From Acetoanaerobium noterae (lineage in GTDB: Bacteria > Bacillota > Clostridia > Peptostreptococcales > Filifactoraceae), in contig NZ_FUYN01000002.1 of assembly GCF_900168025.1 (NCBI RefSeq), forward strand, positions 398,343 through 462,342: DNA of 64,000 nt, in the 5' to 3' direction. A model generated the notes under the pieces. That model made no database searches. It saw only the letters and a program-made list of their open reading frames with translations, and was not told the DNA's origin. The stretch's first letter is position 1; every line of letters begins with the position of its first letter. Both the position numbers and the translations under genes were made by a program. This document shows positions 8,801-17,463 of the stretch, in pieces.

Positions 8801-11800
8801 AAGGGGAAATAGATGTTTATTTCGGAAGTCAAAAAGCAACTGTAGTAGGCTACAATCTAGACTATACAAAAGCATATGTAAAGGTACCACCACTCACGGA
8901 TTTTAAATTCCCAACTAATCCTGCTGATATTGATAAAATTCAGTCCTTTACAGTTCCAGTAACAGTAGCTAACAAAGTAAATAAATCTACAGATACTAAA
9001 TCGGATGGGTTTATTTACCTCAACCCAAATTACACAGTAAAAATAACAAAAATATATAGAGAAGGCATGTCATCTACTGACCAAAATGCAAATAAAGTGA
9101 ATGTTGGAGACTATATATGGATTGAGGGAGAAAACTTTAGAGGAACCACTACAGATGGGAAAACCGTAGAAAATCTTCCGATAGTCATGTTTGGCTATAC
9201 AAAAGTTCAAGCAGAGGACTATGACATAATGAATATAGGAACAGATAGAGCAGAGCTATCAAGAATAAAAGTAAAAGTACCACCAAAACCAATAAATGCT
9301 GCAAATGATGGTTCTGTTGATATATTAGTTCAAAACTACGATGGAGCTAAAGCTATTCAACCAAAAGGTGTTATATATGGAACAGGCAATCCTTCTATTG
9401 ATGAAAAAACATCTATTCTAAGAGCAAGAAAAACTGGTGAACGAATAGAAATTTTTGCAAAGGAAGTATTTAAGGACGGATTAATAGTTGCATTTGGAGA
9501 TAGAACTTACAAAAAAGAACTTGGTTCAAACCAAAAAGACTTTATAACCAATGAAAAAGGTGAATTAGAACAAATTGTAGTAAGATATATCCCAGGACAG
9601 ACAGAAAATATTGAGGTGTACTATAGAGATCCTTCAGGAGCCTTGACTTTAATGGAGGACGCAACTCTATTGACTACTACTTCTGAGACTGTAACTGGAG
9701 GTAAAATAGCACTTGGAAATGAACCGGGAATTACAAAAATAATAGGAATAAACTGGCAAAATCCAGATTACCACAAAGCTACAAGTGCTGCATCAAATCC
9801 TGATCAGCTAAAAACCTATAATAAGGAATATATGTCTATAAAAACTATCCAAGAAGGCTCGAACAACTACTTAGAAATTAGAAGAGCACTTGGGAAAGTT
9901 GAAAGCTTTAAAATCGATAAACTTAACAATTCAGTTATAGGTATAAACACACCGTTTCACGATAAAATTGAAAAAACTACTATAACTTTAATAAACTCAG
10001 ATGGCTCATCAGCAACAGCTCCATTTGAATTCCACGGTGGACTAGATGCGCCAGTGATTACTGATTTAGAAGGTAGCAAAGACAGAAATGTAATGATAGA
10101 TGGAGCTCAGCAAAAAGTAAAGGTTAAAACCCAAGACTACACAGTAGACGGAACGATGAAAGTATTAGGAAAGAATTTTAAAGATGTTCAGTCTGTAAAA
10201 ATAGGAACTAAGGAAGTGAAAGTAGAGTCAGTTTCTCAAGACTACACTTATATGATAGTATCGGTTCCTAAAGGTACTCCAGAAGAAGTAGGACAGCCTC
10301 TTCAAGTAACGGTTGTTACTAAAGAAGGAAATGCCTTTTCATCTAGAACTGAGCCACCTGTATACTTCATGTATATAGCTGCAGACTCAAAACCTGTAAT
10401 AGAAACAGTAACACCAGTTGTTGGACCTAGAACAGGTGGAACTCTCGTTACCATTAAAGGTAAAGGATTTAGAGAAAAGGATGAATTTGGAGTAATATCA
10501 GATAATGTAGATGAGAGAATAACTATTACAGTAAACGGCTCTATGCCAGCTGGATTAAAAAGCACGGTTAAAAACGAGCAAGGCGAAATTGTAGAGCTAA
10601 AAGTAATTATGCCACCATCAGTAACTGGAAAAGCAAAGCTTCAGGTTATAAATGCAGATGGAGGAACATCGGAGCCAAAGGATTTCACATATATTTCTCA
10701 GCCTAAGATTTCGCAAACAGAAGGCTCTCTTTTCTTCAATGATACAACGACTGAGGTAAGACTTTTTGGAGAGGATTTCCAATCAGGAGTTAAAGTTGTA
10801 ATAGGAGCAGATCAGACTAAAGGCAAGAAACCTGCTGATGCTTCTGTGTCAGGAATGATAGGAGTAACAGCTGATGGACAAAATCAAGAAGGACATCTTG
10901 TAGGAGGAGTAGAGGCAGCAGATGTTAAGGTTACAGGAACTAACCAAATAACCTTTAAAATGCCTGATGGAATAGAATCACTTGAAAATACTTCAATCAT
11001 AATAGTGAATCCAGACACGGGTATGTCTGAACCAGGGCAAGGAAATATCAAACCACCAGTACCAGACGTCCCAGACATCGAGGCTATACCAGGCTTTGAA
11101 AGAACCATGATACTAAGATGGAAAGTAGATAAGGACGTACTAAACGCAGCAGAAAAATTTGAAATCTACGTAAGAGAGCGTAGAAGCGGAGACTATACCT
11201 TTGTAGGAGATACAAAGCAAGATACAACGGATCAGTCCTACGTAATAAAAGGGCTAAAATACGACACAACCTACGATATATTAGTTAGAGTACTGAATAA
11301 ATACGGTGAAGCAGAAGATTTTGGAAGTGTGAGAGAAACTACCTTGAAACAAAATCAAGACTACAAAGAAAAAGAAAAGGTAGATGCAGTGGATAAAGCT
11401 GTAACTAATATAGAAACTCAAGGGAAACAGGAAGTAATAGGAGATACCTTGTATTACACTGTAGGAACTAGAGAATCTACTATCAATCTTTCAAATACTA
11501 CTGCAAAAAATAAAACAAAATACGTTCAGATTCCTGTAAGAGATATAAAAGCAGGAAACAAAACTATAACAATAACAGATAAAGACCTAAGCCTGACAGT
11601 AAGCTACAGCTCACTTAATACACCAGAGCTTAGAAATGCACCAGATGATGCGGTATTTAGATTTAAGATATCAGCGGCAGAAAAACAAGTAGAAGAAAGC
11701 CTGACTAGAGCTATACCTAGAGCCTACAAAAAAGCCTCTAACGTATATGGAATCTACTTTGAGCTAGCACAGCCAAAGCTAGTAACTCCTATAGCTATGC

Positions 11801-11946
11801 TAGCAGGAAGTGCTACTATAAACATCAACTCCCCAGCATATCCTAAATACCACGCAGTATATATAGAAAGTGCAGATACATTCTCAATACTGCAGTCAAA
11901 CATCATCACGCAAGGAGGAAACTATGTACTTCTTACAAACAAATAA
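5812..11946 (+). CDS. giant secreted surface protein with multiple IPT/TIG domains and a fibronectin type III domain
   Basis: About 2044 residues. A basic N-terminus and hydrophobic stretch (SFILLFALLFTSIPMESFA) form the signal peptide. Repeated IPT/TIG immunoglobulin-like folds are recognisable from their openings near residues 390 (PSIVGLYPGEGPSTGGTDVT), 565 (PVIQSVEPPYG), 825 (PEIKDITPNTGDAG), 1080, 1412 (APVITDLEG) and 1526 (KPVIETVTPVVGPRTGG). A fibronectin type III domain lies at about 1755-1845 (RTMILRWKVD, LKYDTTYDILVRVLNKYGEA). The last 180 residues form a beta-rich domain. No SLH repeats or LPXTG motif are visible, so anchoring may rely on partners such as the next gene. ATG 5812 is preferred over 5806 because GGG lies six bases upstream. 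The next gene starts inside its 3' end. Confidence 0.85.
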   Translation: MITKYNSNTKNLSSRKSKSGRNKKSMISFILLFALLFTSIPMESFAATPTISINRFQFIQEVSGGKTKNKIEITGFNFVEYINNNPVDVVRNISIGNGTATTTMQDIIAAGGKVTITETLIRIEAPDTGPITLGMNTNGTSYITITARDQSAKVFETNVNQLPSVGGSFVESKLYAGQPVEIEGSGFTGVTDFMVAGASHTPGTPAGSGRLTVTATKLSIDALQKNILGAETSIILRKENTTTVSGQVDTIPVIFSVDYKNRVTVYDRLSGMDNLLVLPSEGPVSKSSLITVYAMDELGTTKLTNKFTDKMRIFLRKAEDNTIEIPLQNVELKYEKIGGVDTVVGITGYTPAIDSRKEVDKLYHAVIRDPANPLAEGIKKNAYTFVTGDPAPSIVGLYPGEGPSTGGTDVTIVGRNIINVASSGITKPQGVEFKAEQTPSREGNDTLVIDYDILGETASNKAMYGEKQIVDIQRKIKTKISLYTTPKELEIQYSKLNTESYGTAHYTTITEDGLVVTTPNANVDGPQAVILEIETIMELEDGTVISIPEGTRYSSFIYKEVEPRPVIQSVEPPYGYYYNVDAVEKPLMIRIKGSKFQAIKDPVTGEISYPEVKFKLPDGQSLPVKISKEPGDIKVLDKGAQIDGQFKTLGDTLVVSVLPDSALGDLKSLILKEALQPDGYRFLYGIVEVQNPQGGTNILSTEGVKFEFRHPDDVLGNTTAHSKQPIISQVLLNGNVPVQKLSSDKDNEVEIRFSTRAGLSDLSKVKVTIDGMDISNKISSRTNDGNQAVIKVVIPRGIVGKTRLQIILNEGLMDSYDITFDNLLGPEIKDITPNTGDAGTIAIIKRDTKANTIGFKPALSTSADEQERVGSRVLLNGQDINELFSGYSKDVDGKVIYQDSDIFTNFTDPSQPLSIPGKYIYVVDADTIYMKLPEAIDAGKYTIQIKNPDGSESTSAKIFTVIDSIAKTKIGTIDPGQDDETGGIITTITADTGTNFKGEIDVYFGSQKATVVGYNLDYTKAYVKVPPLTDFKFPTNPADIDKIQSFTVPVTVANKVNKSTDTKSDGFIYLNPNYTVKITKIYREGMSSTDQNANKVNVGDYIWIEGENFRGTTTDGKTVENLPIVMFGYTKVQAEDYDIMNIGTDRAELSRIKVKVPPKPINAANDGSVDILVQNYDGAKAIQPKGVIYGTGNPSIDEKTSILRARKTGERIEIFAKEVFKDGLIVAFGDRTYKKELGSNQKDFITNEKGELEQIVVRYIPGQTENIEVYYRDPSGALTLMEDATLLTTTSETVTGGKIALGNEPGITKIIGINWQNPDYHKATSAASNPDQLKTYNKEYMSIKTIQEGSNNYLEIRRALGKVESFKIDKLNNSVIGINTPFHDKIEKTTITLINSDGSSATAPFEFHGGLDAPVITDLEGSKDRNVMIDGAQQKVKVKTQDYTVDGTMKVLGKNFKDVQSVKIGTKEVKVESVSQDYTYMIVSVPKGTPEEVGQPLQVTVVTKEGNAFSSRTEPPVYFMYIAADSKPVIETVTPVVGPRTGGTLVTIKGKGFREKDEFGVISDNVDERITITVNGSMPAGLKSTVKNEQGEIVELKVIMPPSVTGKAKLQVINADGGTSEPKDFTYISQPKISQTEGSLFFNDTTTEVRLFGEDFQSGVKVVIGADQTKGKKPADASVSGMIGVTADGQNQEGHLVGGVEAADVKVTGTNQITFKMPDGIESLENTSIIIVNPDTGMSEPGQGNIKPPVPDVPDIEAIPGFERTMILRWKVDKDVLNAAEKFEIYVRERRSGDYTFVGDTKQDTTDQSYVIKGLKYDTTYDILVRVLNKYGEAEDFGSVRETTLKQNQDYKEKEKVDAVDKAVTNIETQGKQEVIGDTLYYTVGTRESTINLSNTTAKNKTKYVQIPVRDIKAGNKTITITDKDLSLTVSYSSLNTPELRNAPDDAVFRFKISAAEKQVEESLTRAIPRAYKKASNVYGIYFELAQPKLVTPIAMLAGSATININSPAYPKYHAVYIESADTFSILQSNIITQGGNYVLLTNK

Positions 11947-14392
11947 AAAAGAAAAGACCCGTCTTCTGGGTCTTTTCCTAAGCATAATCATGATACTTTC
12001 ATCAGCAGTTACCTCATGGGCAGCCTATGATGACGTATCTCCATATCCAGTATATAGAGGACTTATTAACCCTCAGGAAAATATGCTGAAAATGACAGTG
12101 ACTGATGCAGCAGGAAGCACACTTCCTTACTTTGCACTAGGCACTGGAGTTATGTCGGTGACCAATACTAGATTTAATCCATTTGCTCCTATGACAGAGA
12201 TGGACGCTCTAGCAGCAGTAGTGAATGCTTCAGGAATGAGTGAACAGATAGAGCCAAATCCTACAAACTGGAGAACAGGCTATATCGATATGGCTACTCA
12301 GATGGGCATCATAACAGATGTAGATTTGGCTGAGTATAGCGATACACCAGATACTCCGTTTACAAAGCTTGTTACAGCTGAAAAATTTAATAAATGGCTC
12401 AGCACTGGTCTTCAAAAAGAAACTAAATACAAGCTTTCGCCAAACGCTACTGTTAGAAGAATAGATGCGGCAGAGCTATTTCATAACAATCAGGAGCTAG
12501 TAGCTCCAGCCAAAGGCTTCACCTTGCTAAAAGGTGAAATAGTAGACCAAAAAACTATAACAGAAGATGGAGTAAATAAAATAGCTACCTCAGTAAAGCA
12601 GGACACAGGAGGCTATATAACCATCCTTAGCAACCAAGATATCCCAGTAGTAAAAAATGGGCAGATATCTCTTAATATGACAAACCTTTCAAAAGGAGAG
12701 GTAGCGTCTTTTTACTACAAAAATAACCAAGTTCAATTTGCAATATCAGAAGTGACTACAGCTCAGACCATAAATGGAACCTTTCAAAGTCTAAATGGAG
12801 ATACCTTGACTATTTTGGATTTTAATAACCAAATCAGAACCTATAAAACTCATCCAAATATGGTAATTCTAGAAGTAGAAGGTGAGCTTGACAATCAAGG
12901 TAAATCTAGAACTATAGCAGCAAAGGATTTGATTTTCAATCAAGATATGCAGCTAGCAGTCAAAAATGGCCTAGTACATGAGCTTAAGACCTTCATTCCT
13001 AGAGACTCAGATTTAGACGGCTATATACCAGCAGAATCAAAACTAATTGCTGGAGTAGTGCTAGATGTAACTGCAAACTATGTAACTCTTACAGACAACA
13101 AGCAGTACTATATAAATCCAGACACCTTTATCCTAAGAAACGGTGAGCTCACTGATTATAGAGATATAAAGGAAGGCGATAGAGTAAAGCTGTTTTTTGA
13201 TGATATCTACACTCCTATGGTGACTAGAGCAGAGGTAGAAGGACCTCAAAGACAAGTTGACACTATAATAAAAGGAACTATAGATAGCTACGCACTAGGA
13301 AGAGGAGAGCTAGCACTTAAATCTGTAACAAAGCTAAACGGAGATAGATGGGTAGCTGCAGATACTAGCTACACAAAGCTAAAGCTAAGTGGAGATATCT
13401 ATGACGGAAGCAAAAAAGTAACTGCTGCAAAGCTAAAAGACTATAAAGGTCAAGAAATCTATGCAGTACTAGCAAAAAATCAAAATAACCCTACAATAGA
13501 AAAGGCAAATATAAGAAGAGGCTCAGCTCTATCCTTCTCAGATGAAATATCTCAGGTGGACTACCCAGGTAGCTACCTAAACATTGAGACAAATCTCATC
13601 AACTATACAGAAGGAACTCTAATAGTAAAAGATGGCAGAATAGTAGCTCCAGGAAATCTTCAGGCTGATGTAGGAGCCTATGTAGAGTCTGGAACCAACA
13701 AAAATGCTTCACTTATAGTTATGAACAACACTCAGTATTCATCTGACAACAAAAGCTATCCATACAAAATCTACAGAGGAACTATTGAAGATATCTTTGA
13801 CTACTCTATAGAACTAGGAAATGATAAAGACGATAGATACTACTACGAAATGAGAGGCTCGGTATGGGCTAGCTTTAGAGCAGGAAGCGAGGGACCGAGA
13901 ATTTCCTACAACGACAGCACCACCATCTACGATTCTGACTATAATAAAGGTAAGGGAAAAGAAATTCCAGTTAGAGATTTTAGAGATTACAAATATGAAG
14001 GAAGCAGATATGACGATGAAGACCCAGTTTACTACGATAGACAGGTATATGTAGTAACCAAAGACGACGTAGCTATATCTATAAACTTCCTATCAGAATC
14101 AGGCTACGATGAAGTAAACACTCAAAATGTCATGACAGGAAAAGTAAAAGCAGTAGATATAACTGCAAAAACTCTTACGCTTTCAGAGGTAAGTAAATAT
14201 AACTCTCTAAGAGAGATATTTGTGCCTCAGCAGACAGAGGAGCTAATCGATATATCAAAAGCGAGCATAATATCAGGAAATAAAGAGCTACCTAAGCTAT
14301 CAGCAGAGCAACTGATAGGCAAAAAAATAAGAGCAGTCTACAAACAAAACACAACCAGAAAAAATAATGGTATAGTTATAATAGTAGATTAA
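11924..14392 (+). CDS. secreted surface protein with diverged SLH-like N-terminal region
   Basis: 822 residues. A signal peptide is clear (RLLGLFLSIIMILSSAVTSWAA). Residues 40-170 look like worn S-layer-homology repeats (MTEMDALAAVVNASGMS, YIDMATQMGIITDVD, TVRRIDAAELFHNN). The rest is beta-rich with repeated short units (YVTLTDNKQYYINPDTFILR, REGDRVKLFF-type turns) and no catalytic motif I recognise. ATG 11924 is chosen because a perfect AAGGAGG lies five bases upstream, inside the giant gene. The two genes overlap by 23 bases and are likely translationally coupled, suggesting they are made together and perhaps form one surface structure. Confidence 0.75.
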   Translation: MYFLQTNKKEKTRLLGLFLSIIMILSSAVTSWAAYDDVSPYPVYRGLINPQENMLKMTVTDAAGSTLPYFALGTGVMSVTNTRFNPFAPMTEMDALAAVVNASGMSEQIEPNPTNWRTGYIDMATQMGIITDVDLAEYSDTPDTPFTKLVTAEKFNKWLSTGLQKETKYKLSPNATVRRIDAAELFHNNQELVAPAKGFTLLKGEIVDQKTITEDGVNKIATSVKQDTGGYITILSNQDIPVVKNGQISLNMTNLSKGEVASFYYKNNQVQFAISEVTTAQTINGTFQSLNGDTLTILDFNNQIRTYKTHPNMVILEVEGELDNQGKSRTIAAKDLIFNQDMQLAVKNGLVHELKTFIPRDSDLDGYIPAESKLIAGVVLDVTANYVTLTDNKQYYINPDTFILRNGELTDYRDIKEGDRVKLFFDDIYTPMVTRAEVEGPQRQVDTIIKGTIDSYALGRGELALKSVTKLNGDRWVAADTSYTKLKLSGDIYDGSKKVTAAKLKDYKGQEIYAVLAKNQNNPTIEKANIRRGSALSFSDEISQVDYPGSYLNIETNLINYTEGTLIVKDGRIVAPGNLQADVGAYVESGTNKNASLIVMNNTQYSSDNKSYPYKIYRGTIEDIFDYSIELGNDKDDRYYYEMRGSVWASFRAGSEGPRISYNDSTTIYDSDYNKGKGKEIPVRDFRDYKYEGSRYDDEDPVYYDRQVYVVTKDDVAISINFLSESGYDEVNTQNVMTGKVKAVDITAKTLTLSEVSKYNSLREIFVPQQTEELIDISKASIISGNKELPKLSAEQLIGKKIRAVYKQNTTRKNNGIVIIVD

Positions 14393-14398
14393 AAAATG

Positions 14399-14455
14399 AA
14401 AAGTCTCTGCCCTTATCATATACATCGCGTATATTTGAGGAAGAGACTTTTCTTT
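14399..14455 (+). terminator. intrinsic terminator after the surface-protein pair
   Basis: AAAAGTCTCT (14399-14408) pairs with AGAGACTTTT (14442-14451). Inside the loop ATATAC/GTATAT forms a second short stem. T-rich sequence follows. Confidence 0.65.
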
Positions 14456-14626
14456 ATAAAAAATAAAGTAAAACATGTATAATAAAAATATGAGCATTAA
14501 AAATATAGAATATATAATAACTATTAAGGAAACAACCGAAATTATAAAATCAAAATATAGAAATAAAATAAAAAGCGAATATAGAAATAGAAAAGAAATA
14601 ATATTCGAATAAAAAAGGAGTAGACT

Positions 14627-16048
14627 ATGAAAAAAATTTTTTCAACGATTTTAGCAGGCCTGATGATATCATCTCTTGCTGTATCATCTGCCTATGCAGA
14701 GCCTCTTGGAGGATTTGACCCAGGAATAGAAAATCTTCAAGGTTATCAGGAAGTTGTATTTCTGACAGGAAGACCAGTCCTTATGAAGGGAACAGTGAAA
14801 ACCTCTATAAAAGAAAAAGACGATGAAAGAACAGAAAAATATACCTACAAGCTAGAAGACGCATCTGGAGAATTCACTCTTTCACGTTCTCTATCTCTTA
14901 CGGCAACACTTCAGGATAACTATGGACAAACAGTAGAGGTAGCTGAGGTGGATTCGTTTAAAGAAACTATAAAGCTAGGGGATGTGACCTACAGCGCAGA
15001 TGATAAGACCTCTGAATTCACTCAAAGTATCATCTACGATAACAAGCCTGCTGTCAGCTACTACGCAGGTAACATGGCTTATAGGAAGGTATATAAAGGA
15101 GACGACGAAACTCCAACTATCACAGTGGATATGGAAGGAAGCTCTGTAGGCTACGACCAAGCATGGGGAAATACAGAAACTAGGACCATGAACTACTATA
15201 TATCATCTTCTGACCCAAAAGGCATCCAAGGAAGCTACACAGTAAAAAATTCAAACAACATAACTAAAGATATAGTATATGCAGAAAACCAGCCTACTCA
15301 GATTTCATTTAGAGGGGGTTATATGGTATCGGAAAAAGATGAAAGCGTAATGGAATATTCATATGATATAAACGGCAGAGTAGGTTCAAACTCACTTACA
15401 CTTGCAAACAATCCAAAGTTCACTAGGCTAAATGTTCCAGAACTTAGAGATACTAGTGGGCACTGGGCGGAAGAATCAATAAAAATCCTAGCATCATTAA
15501 ACGCTATTTCGCCAAATGCAAAGAACTTCGCTCCATCACTGGCGATAAGCAGAGAAGAGTTTGCAAAAGCTGTAGCTGTGGTATCAGATATAGTAGAAGA
15601 AGAAACCACAGTAAGAAGAAGCAAGAAAACTCAAGAGCAACCACTATTTACTGACACTGCACTAGACTCAGAAAAATATAAATACGTAAAAGCAGTAGCG
15701 ACAAAAGGCATCATGGGTGGAGTAGGAGAAGATAGATTTGAGCCAAAGGGAGAGCTTAGCAAGGCTCAAGCAGCAACCATCCTCATAAATGCTCTAGGAG
15801 TAGAAGCCCTAGCACCTAATGGAGCTTACTCTACAGGGTTCAAAGATGATTACTCTATACCTTACTGGGCAAAGGATTCTGTATATATGGCTAGAAGCCT
15901 AGGACTAATCGATGGAACAGAAAACGGATTCTTCCAGCCGAACAAAAGCTTAACTAGAGCAGAAGCAGCTAGCATACTAAATAACTACATTCACTACCTC
16001 AGCTATGACCTGAGAGAGGATTTTAGAGAAAGAATAGTCAACTACTAA
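14627..16048 (+). CDS. S-layer homology (SLH) domain protein
   Basis: 473 residues. Residues 1-25 are a signal peptide (STILAGLMISSLAVSSAYA). Residues 26-270 form a beta-rich region of unknown role. Three SLH domains follow at about 274-325 (TSGHWAEESIKILASLNAI), 338-392 (GIMGGVGEDRFEPKGELSKA) and 404-455 (IPYWAKDSVYMARSLGLIDG, then FFQPNKSLTRAEAASILN). SLH triplets bind pyruvylated secondary wall polymer and anchor proteins to the wall. The start follows AAAAAAGGAG. A candidate extended -10 lies upstream at 14478-14483 (TATAAT). Only 15 bases separate it from the protease gene, so they likely share a transcript. Confidence 0.9.
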   Translation: MKKIFSTILAGLMISSLAVSSAYAEPLGGFDPGIENLQGYQEVVFLTGRPVLMKGTVKTSIKEKDDERTEKYTYKLEDASGEFTLSRSLSLTATLQDNYGQTVEVAEVDSFKETIKLGDVTYSADDKTSEFTQSIIYDNKPAVSYYAGNMAYRKVYKGDDETPTITVDMEGSSVGYDQAWGNTETRTMNYYISSSDPKGIQGSYTVKNSNNITKDIVYAENQPTQISFRGGYMVSEKDESVMEYSYDINGRVGSNSLTLANNPKFTRLNVPELRDTSGHWAEESIKILASLNAISPNAKNFAPSLAISREEFAKAVAVVSDIVEEETTVRRSKKTQEQPLFTDTALDSEKYKYVKAVATKGIMGGVGEDRFEPKGELSKAQAATILINALGVEALAPNGAYSTGFKDDYSIPYWAKDSVYMARSLGLIDGTENGFFQPNKSLTRAEAASILNNYIHYLSYDLREDFRERIVNY

Positions 16049-16063
16049 AAGGGAGTCCTGAAA

Positions 16064-17182
16064 ATGAAAAAACTAAGACAGATATTAACCTTGCTATTCA
16101 CTACCATGATATTGTCTACAAATCTTGCATATGCAGATCCGATAACAAAAGATCAAGAATTCTTTGATGCAGTCAAAGAGTACATCATGCAAAACTACGC
16201 TTTAGAAGTAACAGAAGACCAGCTATACGATGCAGCTATAAAGGGTATGTTTGATGCACTTGACCCATATAGCACTTATATGGATGAAGAAGAATACAAA
16301 GCCTTCATGGAAGAAGCTACAGGTGAATTTGCAGGTATAGGGGCAGTAGTAGGAAAAAGAGATGATGGATTTTATCTAGTAAGCATAAACGAAGGCTCAC
16401 CAGCGTCAAAAGCAGGGCTAAAGCCTATGGACGTATTAATATCTGTAAATGATAAAGCGATAGACCTAAAACAAGATACAGAGTCTCTAGTGAAACAAAT
16501 AAGAGGACAAGCAGGAACCAACGTAAAGCTAATTGTAAAAAGAGGAAATGAAGTTCTTACAGTAAATATAGTAAGAGCGCAGATTCAAGTAAACCCTATA
16601 GAATACAAAACCTTAGAAAAAGACCTAGGCTATATCAGAATAACTGAATTCAATAATAATACCTATACTAACATGACTACAGCTATACAAGACCTAAAAA
16701 AGCAAGGAATAAAAAAAGTAATCCTAGACCTAAGAGGAAACCCAGGAGGCTCTTTAGACCAGGTCCTAAAAGTATCTAACTATTTCGTACCAAAAGGCAA
16801 GCTCCTAGAGATACAATATAAGGAAGATAAACCTGATGTATTTTATTCTAATGGTAACCTTCAGTTTGAAAAAGTTGCAGTACTAATAGATGGAAACACA
16901 GCATCTGCATCAGAAATCCTAGCAGGAGCTATTCAGGACACAAACTCAGGAACGCTAGTTGGAACTACTACCTATGGGAAAGGAGTAGTTCAAGACTTAT
17001 ATCCTCTAAAAAATGGGGAAGCCATAAAGCTAACTATAGCAAAATATGTCTTACCATCAGGTAGAAGTATAAACTTAAAAGGATTAAATCCTGACAAAAA
17101 AGTAGAGTATATCACGCCAACAAATAACTCAGATACAGATAATCAGCTAAACACAGCGATTGAATTTATAAAGCAGAAATAA
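16064..17182 (+). CDS. S41-family carboxyl-terminal processing protease (CtpA-like)
   Basis: 372 residues. The order of parts is: signal peptide (LTLLFTTMILSTNLAYA); short N-terminal helical region (MFDALDPYSTYMDEEEY, typical of the family); PDZ domain at about 85-165 (GIGAVVGKRDDGFYLVSINE, SPASKAGLKPMDVLISVN); and the S41 catalytic core with DLRGNPGGSLDQ. The nucleophile serine lies in NTASASEILAGA and the general-base lysine in TYGKGVVQ, so both catalytic residues are present. Such proteases trim or degrade exported proteins outside the membrane. Its place within surface-protein genes suggests a role in their maturation or quality control. Confidence 0.93.
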   Translation: MKKLRQILTLLFTTMILSTNLAYADPITKDQEFFDAVKEYIMQNYALEVTEDQLYDAAIKGMFDALDPYSTYMDEEEYKAFMEEATGEFAGIGAVVGKRDDGFYLVSINEGSPASKAGLKPMDVLISVNDKAIDLKQDTESLVKQIRGQAGTNVKLIVKRGNEVLTVNIVRAQIQVNPIEYKTLEKDLGYIRITEFNNNTYTNMTTAIQDLKKQGIKKVILDLRGNPGGSLDQVLKVSNYFVPKGKLLEIQYKEDKPDVFYSNGNLQFEKVAVLIDGNTASASEILAGAIQDTNSGTLVGTTTYGKGVVQDLYPLKNGEAIKLTIAKYVLPSGRSINLKGLNPDKKVEYITPTNNSDTDNQLNTAIEFIKQK

Positions 17183-17196
17183 CAGGTAAATAATGT

Positions 17197-17242
17197 TAAT
17201 ATTACAACAAAAACAAGCAAGTGTAACAGACATGTAATATTA
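17197..17242. promoter_or_regulatory. inverted repeat upstream of the major surface-protein promoter
   Basis: TAATATTAC (17197-17205) and GTAATATTA (17234-17242) form perfect 9-bp arms 28 bases apart. They sit just upstream of the TATAAT at 17261, with no T-run. Position fits a protein-binding operator better than a terminator, but this is inference. Confidence 0.35.
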
Positions 17243-17260
17243 AAAACCTAGTTTTAGTAG

Positions 17261-17463
17261 TATAATAGCTATAAGAACTTGGGGGTGGAGTATGAAAACT
17301 TCTCAAGTTACAACTCTATTACATGCACATTCAGAGCTTGACTCGAGTTGGATGTAATGCTATAATTCATTTTGTAAGTCTGACGATTTGTACGGCAGAC
17401 CAGCAGGGAGGCTGTAAAACTCTCAAACCAAAAAACACATATTTTAAAGGAGGAAAGACAAAC
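17261..17463 (+). promoter_or_regulatory. promoter -10 and long structured 5' leader of the 17464 surface-protein gene
   Basis: TATAAT at 17261-17266 is followed by about 190 nt before the start codon. The leader can form several structures. AAACTT/AAGTT is a small hairpin near 17296-17309. CAACTC (17311-17316) can pair with GAGTTG (17345-17350), and ATTACAT (17318-17324) with ATGTAAT (17352-17358); these pairs cross. GTCTGACG/CGGCAGAC forms a hairpin at 17378-17400. CAGC/GCTG (17401-17414) has a loop GGGAG that can pair with CTCTC at 17420-17424, giving an H-type pseudoknot. It ends 20 nt before the AAAGGAGG at 17446. It does not match a riboswitch class I know. Confidence 0.5.
17292..17357 (+). 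CDS. possible 21-residue leader peptide (uORF)
   Basis: ATG at 17292 is preceded by a G-rich ribosome binding site (GGGGGTGGAG). The frame runs 21 codons (MKTSQVTTLL ... SSWM) to a TAA. Both sets of crossing stems in the leader lie within or across this frame, so translating it would melt one and free the other. Not recognised as a known leader peptide; it may be chance. Confidence 0.35.
   Translation: MKTSQVTTLLHAHSELDSSWM

Noticed and set aside
11870-11923. Earlier start for the SLH-like protein
   Set aside because: The added 18 residues would precede the signal peptide, and the AAGGAGG at 11912 clearly serves ATG 11924.
17323-17463. N-terminal extension of the 17464 surface protein
   Set aside because: The extension has no ribosome binding site, and the signal peptide begins at 17464 after a perfect AAAGGAGG; the extension is the leader RNA.
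17261-17463. c-di-GMP (class I or II), preQ1 or other known riboswitch
   Set aside because: I could not fit the conserved core of any class I know; only general hairpin and pseudoknot potential is present.
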